Below are positions 63,701 through 64,000 of a stretch of DNA of 64,000 nucleotides, piece after piece. The notes beneath the pieces were generated by a model, which saw only the letters and a program-made list of their open reading frames with translations, did not search any database and was not told the origin of the DNA. This DNA is from Ruminococcus sp. (GTDB lineage: Bacteria > Bacillota > Clostridia > Oscillospirales > Ruminococcaceae). The stretch is taken from the NCBI GenBank assembly GCA_014799805.1, contig JAAVHJ010000076.1, positions 62,001 to 126,000 on the forward strand, given 5' to 3'. Each line of letters begins with the position of its first letter. Position 1 is the stretch's first letter. Made by a program: the position numbers and the translations under genes.

Positions 63701-63924
63701 GTCAGTCTTGTCAGATTCAACGGTTCAATATATGTAATATCTGCAACATCTGGGTCAGTCATAATTGTTGCGGGATTGGAATTGACTAAAACAACTTCAT
63801 AACCAAGCTTGCGAAGTGCTTTACAAGCTTGTGTGCCAGAATAGTCAAATTCGCATGCTTGTCCAATAATAATAGGACCTGAACCAATAATCATAATCTT
63901 GTGAATATCTTGCTTTTTTGGCAT
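60706..63924 (-). CDS. carB: Carbamoyl-phosphate synthase large subunit
   Basis: A 1072-residue enzyme making carbamoyl phosphate from bicarbonate, ammonia and ATP for arginine and pyrimidine synthesis. Two homologous ATP-grasp halves begin [20 protein letters not shown] and [20 protein letters not shown]; the oligomerisation region and the C-terminal MGS-like allosteric domain follow. The frame opens at 63993, but AGGAGAGA before ATG 63924 fixes the start. carA would be expected upstream and is not visible in the remaining 76 bp, which hold no other feature. Confidence 0.97.
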   Translation of the reverse strand: [1072 protein letters not shown]

Positions 63925-64000
63925 GTTATCTCTCCTACCTGCACTAAGTGCAAAAATTTTTTTCGCATGAATCAATATGCTTATACTAATCATAACATAA

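Noticed and set aside
63925-64000. End of carA just upstream of carB
   Set aside because: All minus-strand frames reaching carB are interrupted or do not end properly here, so carA cannot be supported inside the window.

Overview
The window reads as chromosome from a low-GC Gram-positive gut or rumen bacterium, most likely a Ruminococcus-like member of the Oscillospiraceae. The evidence is a secreted dockerin protein, a domain-permuted GH3 beta-glucosidase of the Ruminococcus type, AT-rich codon use, strong AGGAGG ribosome binding sites, many TTG starts, and consensus TTGACA-N17-TATAAT promoters. Gene content is mostly chromosomal housekeeping (rpsB-tsf, carB, a complete preQ1 operon) mixed with accessory islands.

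Layout. 1-10.0 kb: one tightly packed operon of a small GTPase (cut by the left edge), a large partner, two membrane proteins, a solute-binding-like lipid-side protein and a PASTA pseudokinase; it looks like a sensing or conflict system. 10.2-13.6 kb: ECF sigma factor, membrane anti-sigma-like protein and a von Willebrand A lipoprotein. 13.7-16.4 kb: small membrane protein, HAD phosphatase, ClC channel. 16.4-18.3 kb: a TnpB/Cas12-like RuvC nuclease without its zinc ribbon, preceded by a three-repeat CRISPR-like mini-array (29-nt repeats, 32-nt spacers), a hairpin-rich leader and a perfect promoter on the same strand. 18.4-25 kb: VanY-like pseudoenzyme, PflX-like radical SAM protein, Syd/SUKH protein, GH3, phosphoesterase. 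25.5-32 kb: giant hybrid histidine kinase and three tandem paralogous lipoproteins. 32-40 kb: rpsB-tsf, a signal-peptidase-like pseudoenzyme, a P-loop kinase, an EamA transporter with a lipoprotein, and the dockerin protein.

40-45.2 kb: TspO and a complete Bce-type antimicrobial-peptide sensing and resistance module (BceRS-BceAB) with a good BceR operator. 45.2-46.9 kb: a type I-E-like CRISPR array of 23 repeats with promoter and leader but no cas genes anywhere in the window. A repeat-like element sits in the leader. 47-48.3 kb: UDP-glucose dehydrogenase followed by an orphan omegaRNA-like remnant. 48.6-52.9 kb: preQ1-I riboswitch and queD-queE-folE-queC-queF, with a second decayed riboswitch copy stranded on the other side of an alpha/beta hydrolase gene. 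53-57.3 kb: XRE repressor with twin operators, a 15-codon ORF and a MacAB-like efflux operon. 57.5-60.6 kb: two YbjN-like paralogs, a ClpP-like protein with an altered triad and a soluble TraG/VirD4-like ATPase, forming an unusual operon. 60.7-63.9 kb: carB.

The most novel candidates are the nuclease plus mini-array locus (16.4-18.3 kb), the GTPase/pseudokinase operon (1-10 kb) and the YbjN-ClpP-TraG operon (57.5-60.6 kb). No tRNA or rRNA gene was recognised. All functional calls rest on reading motifs by eye; no database search was run.
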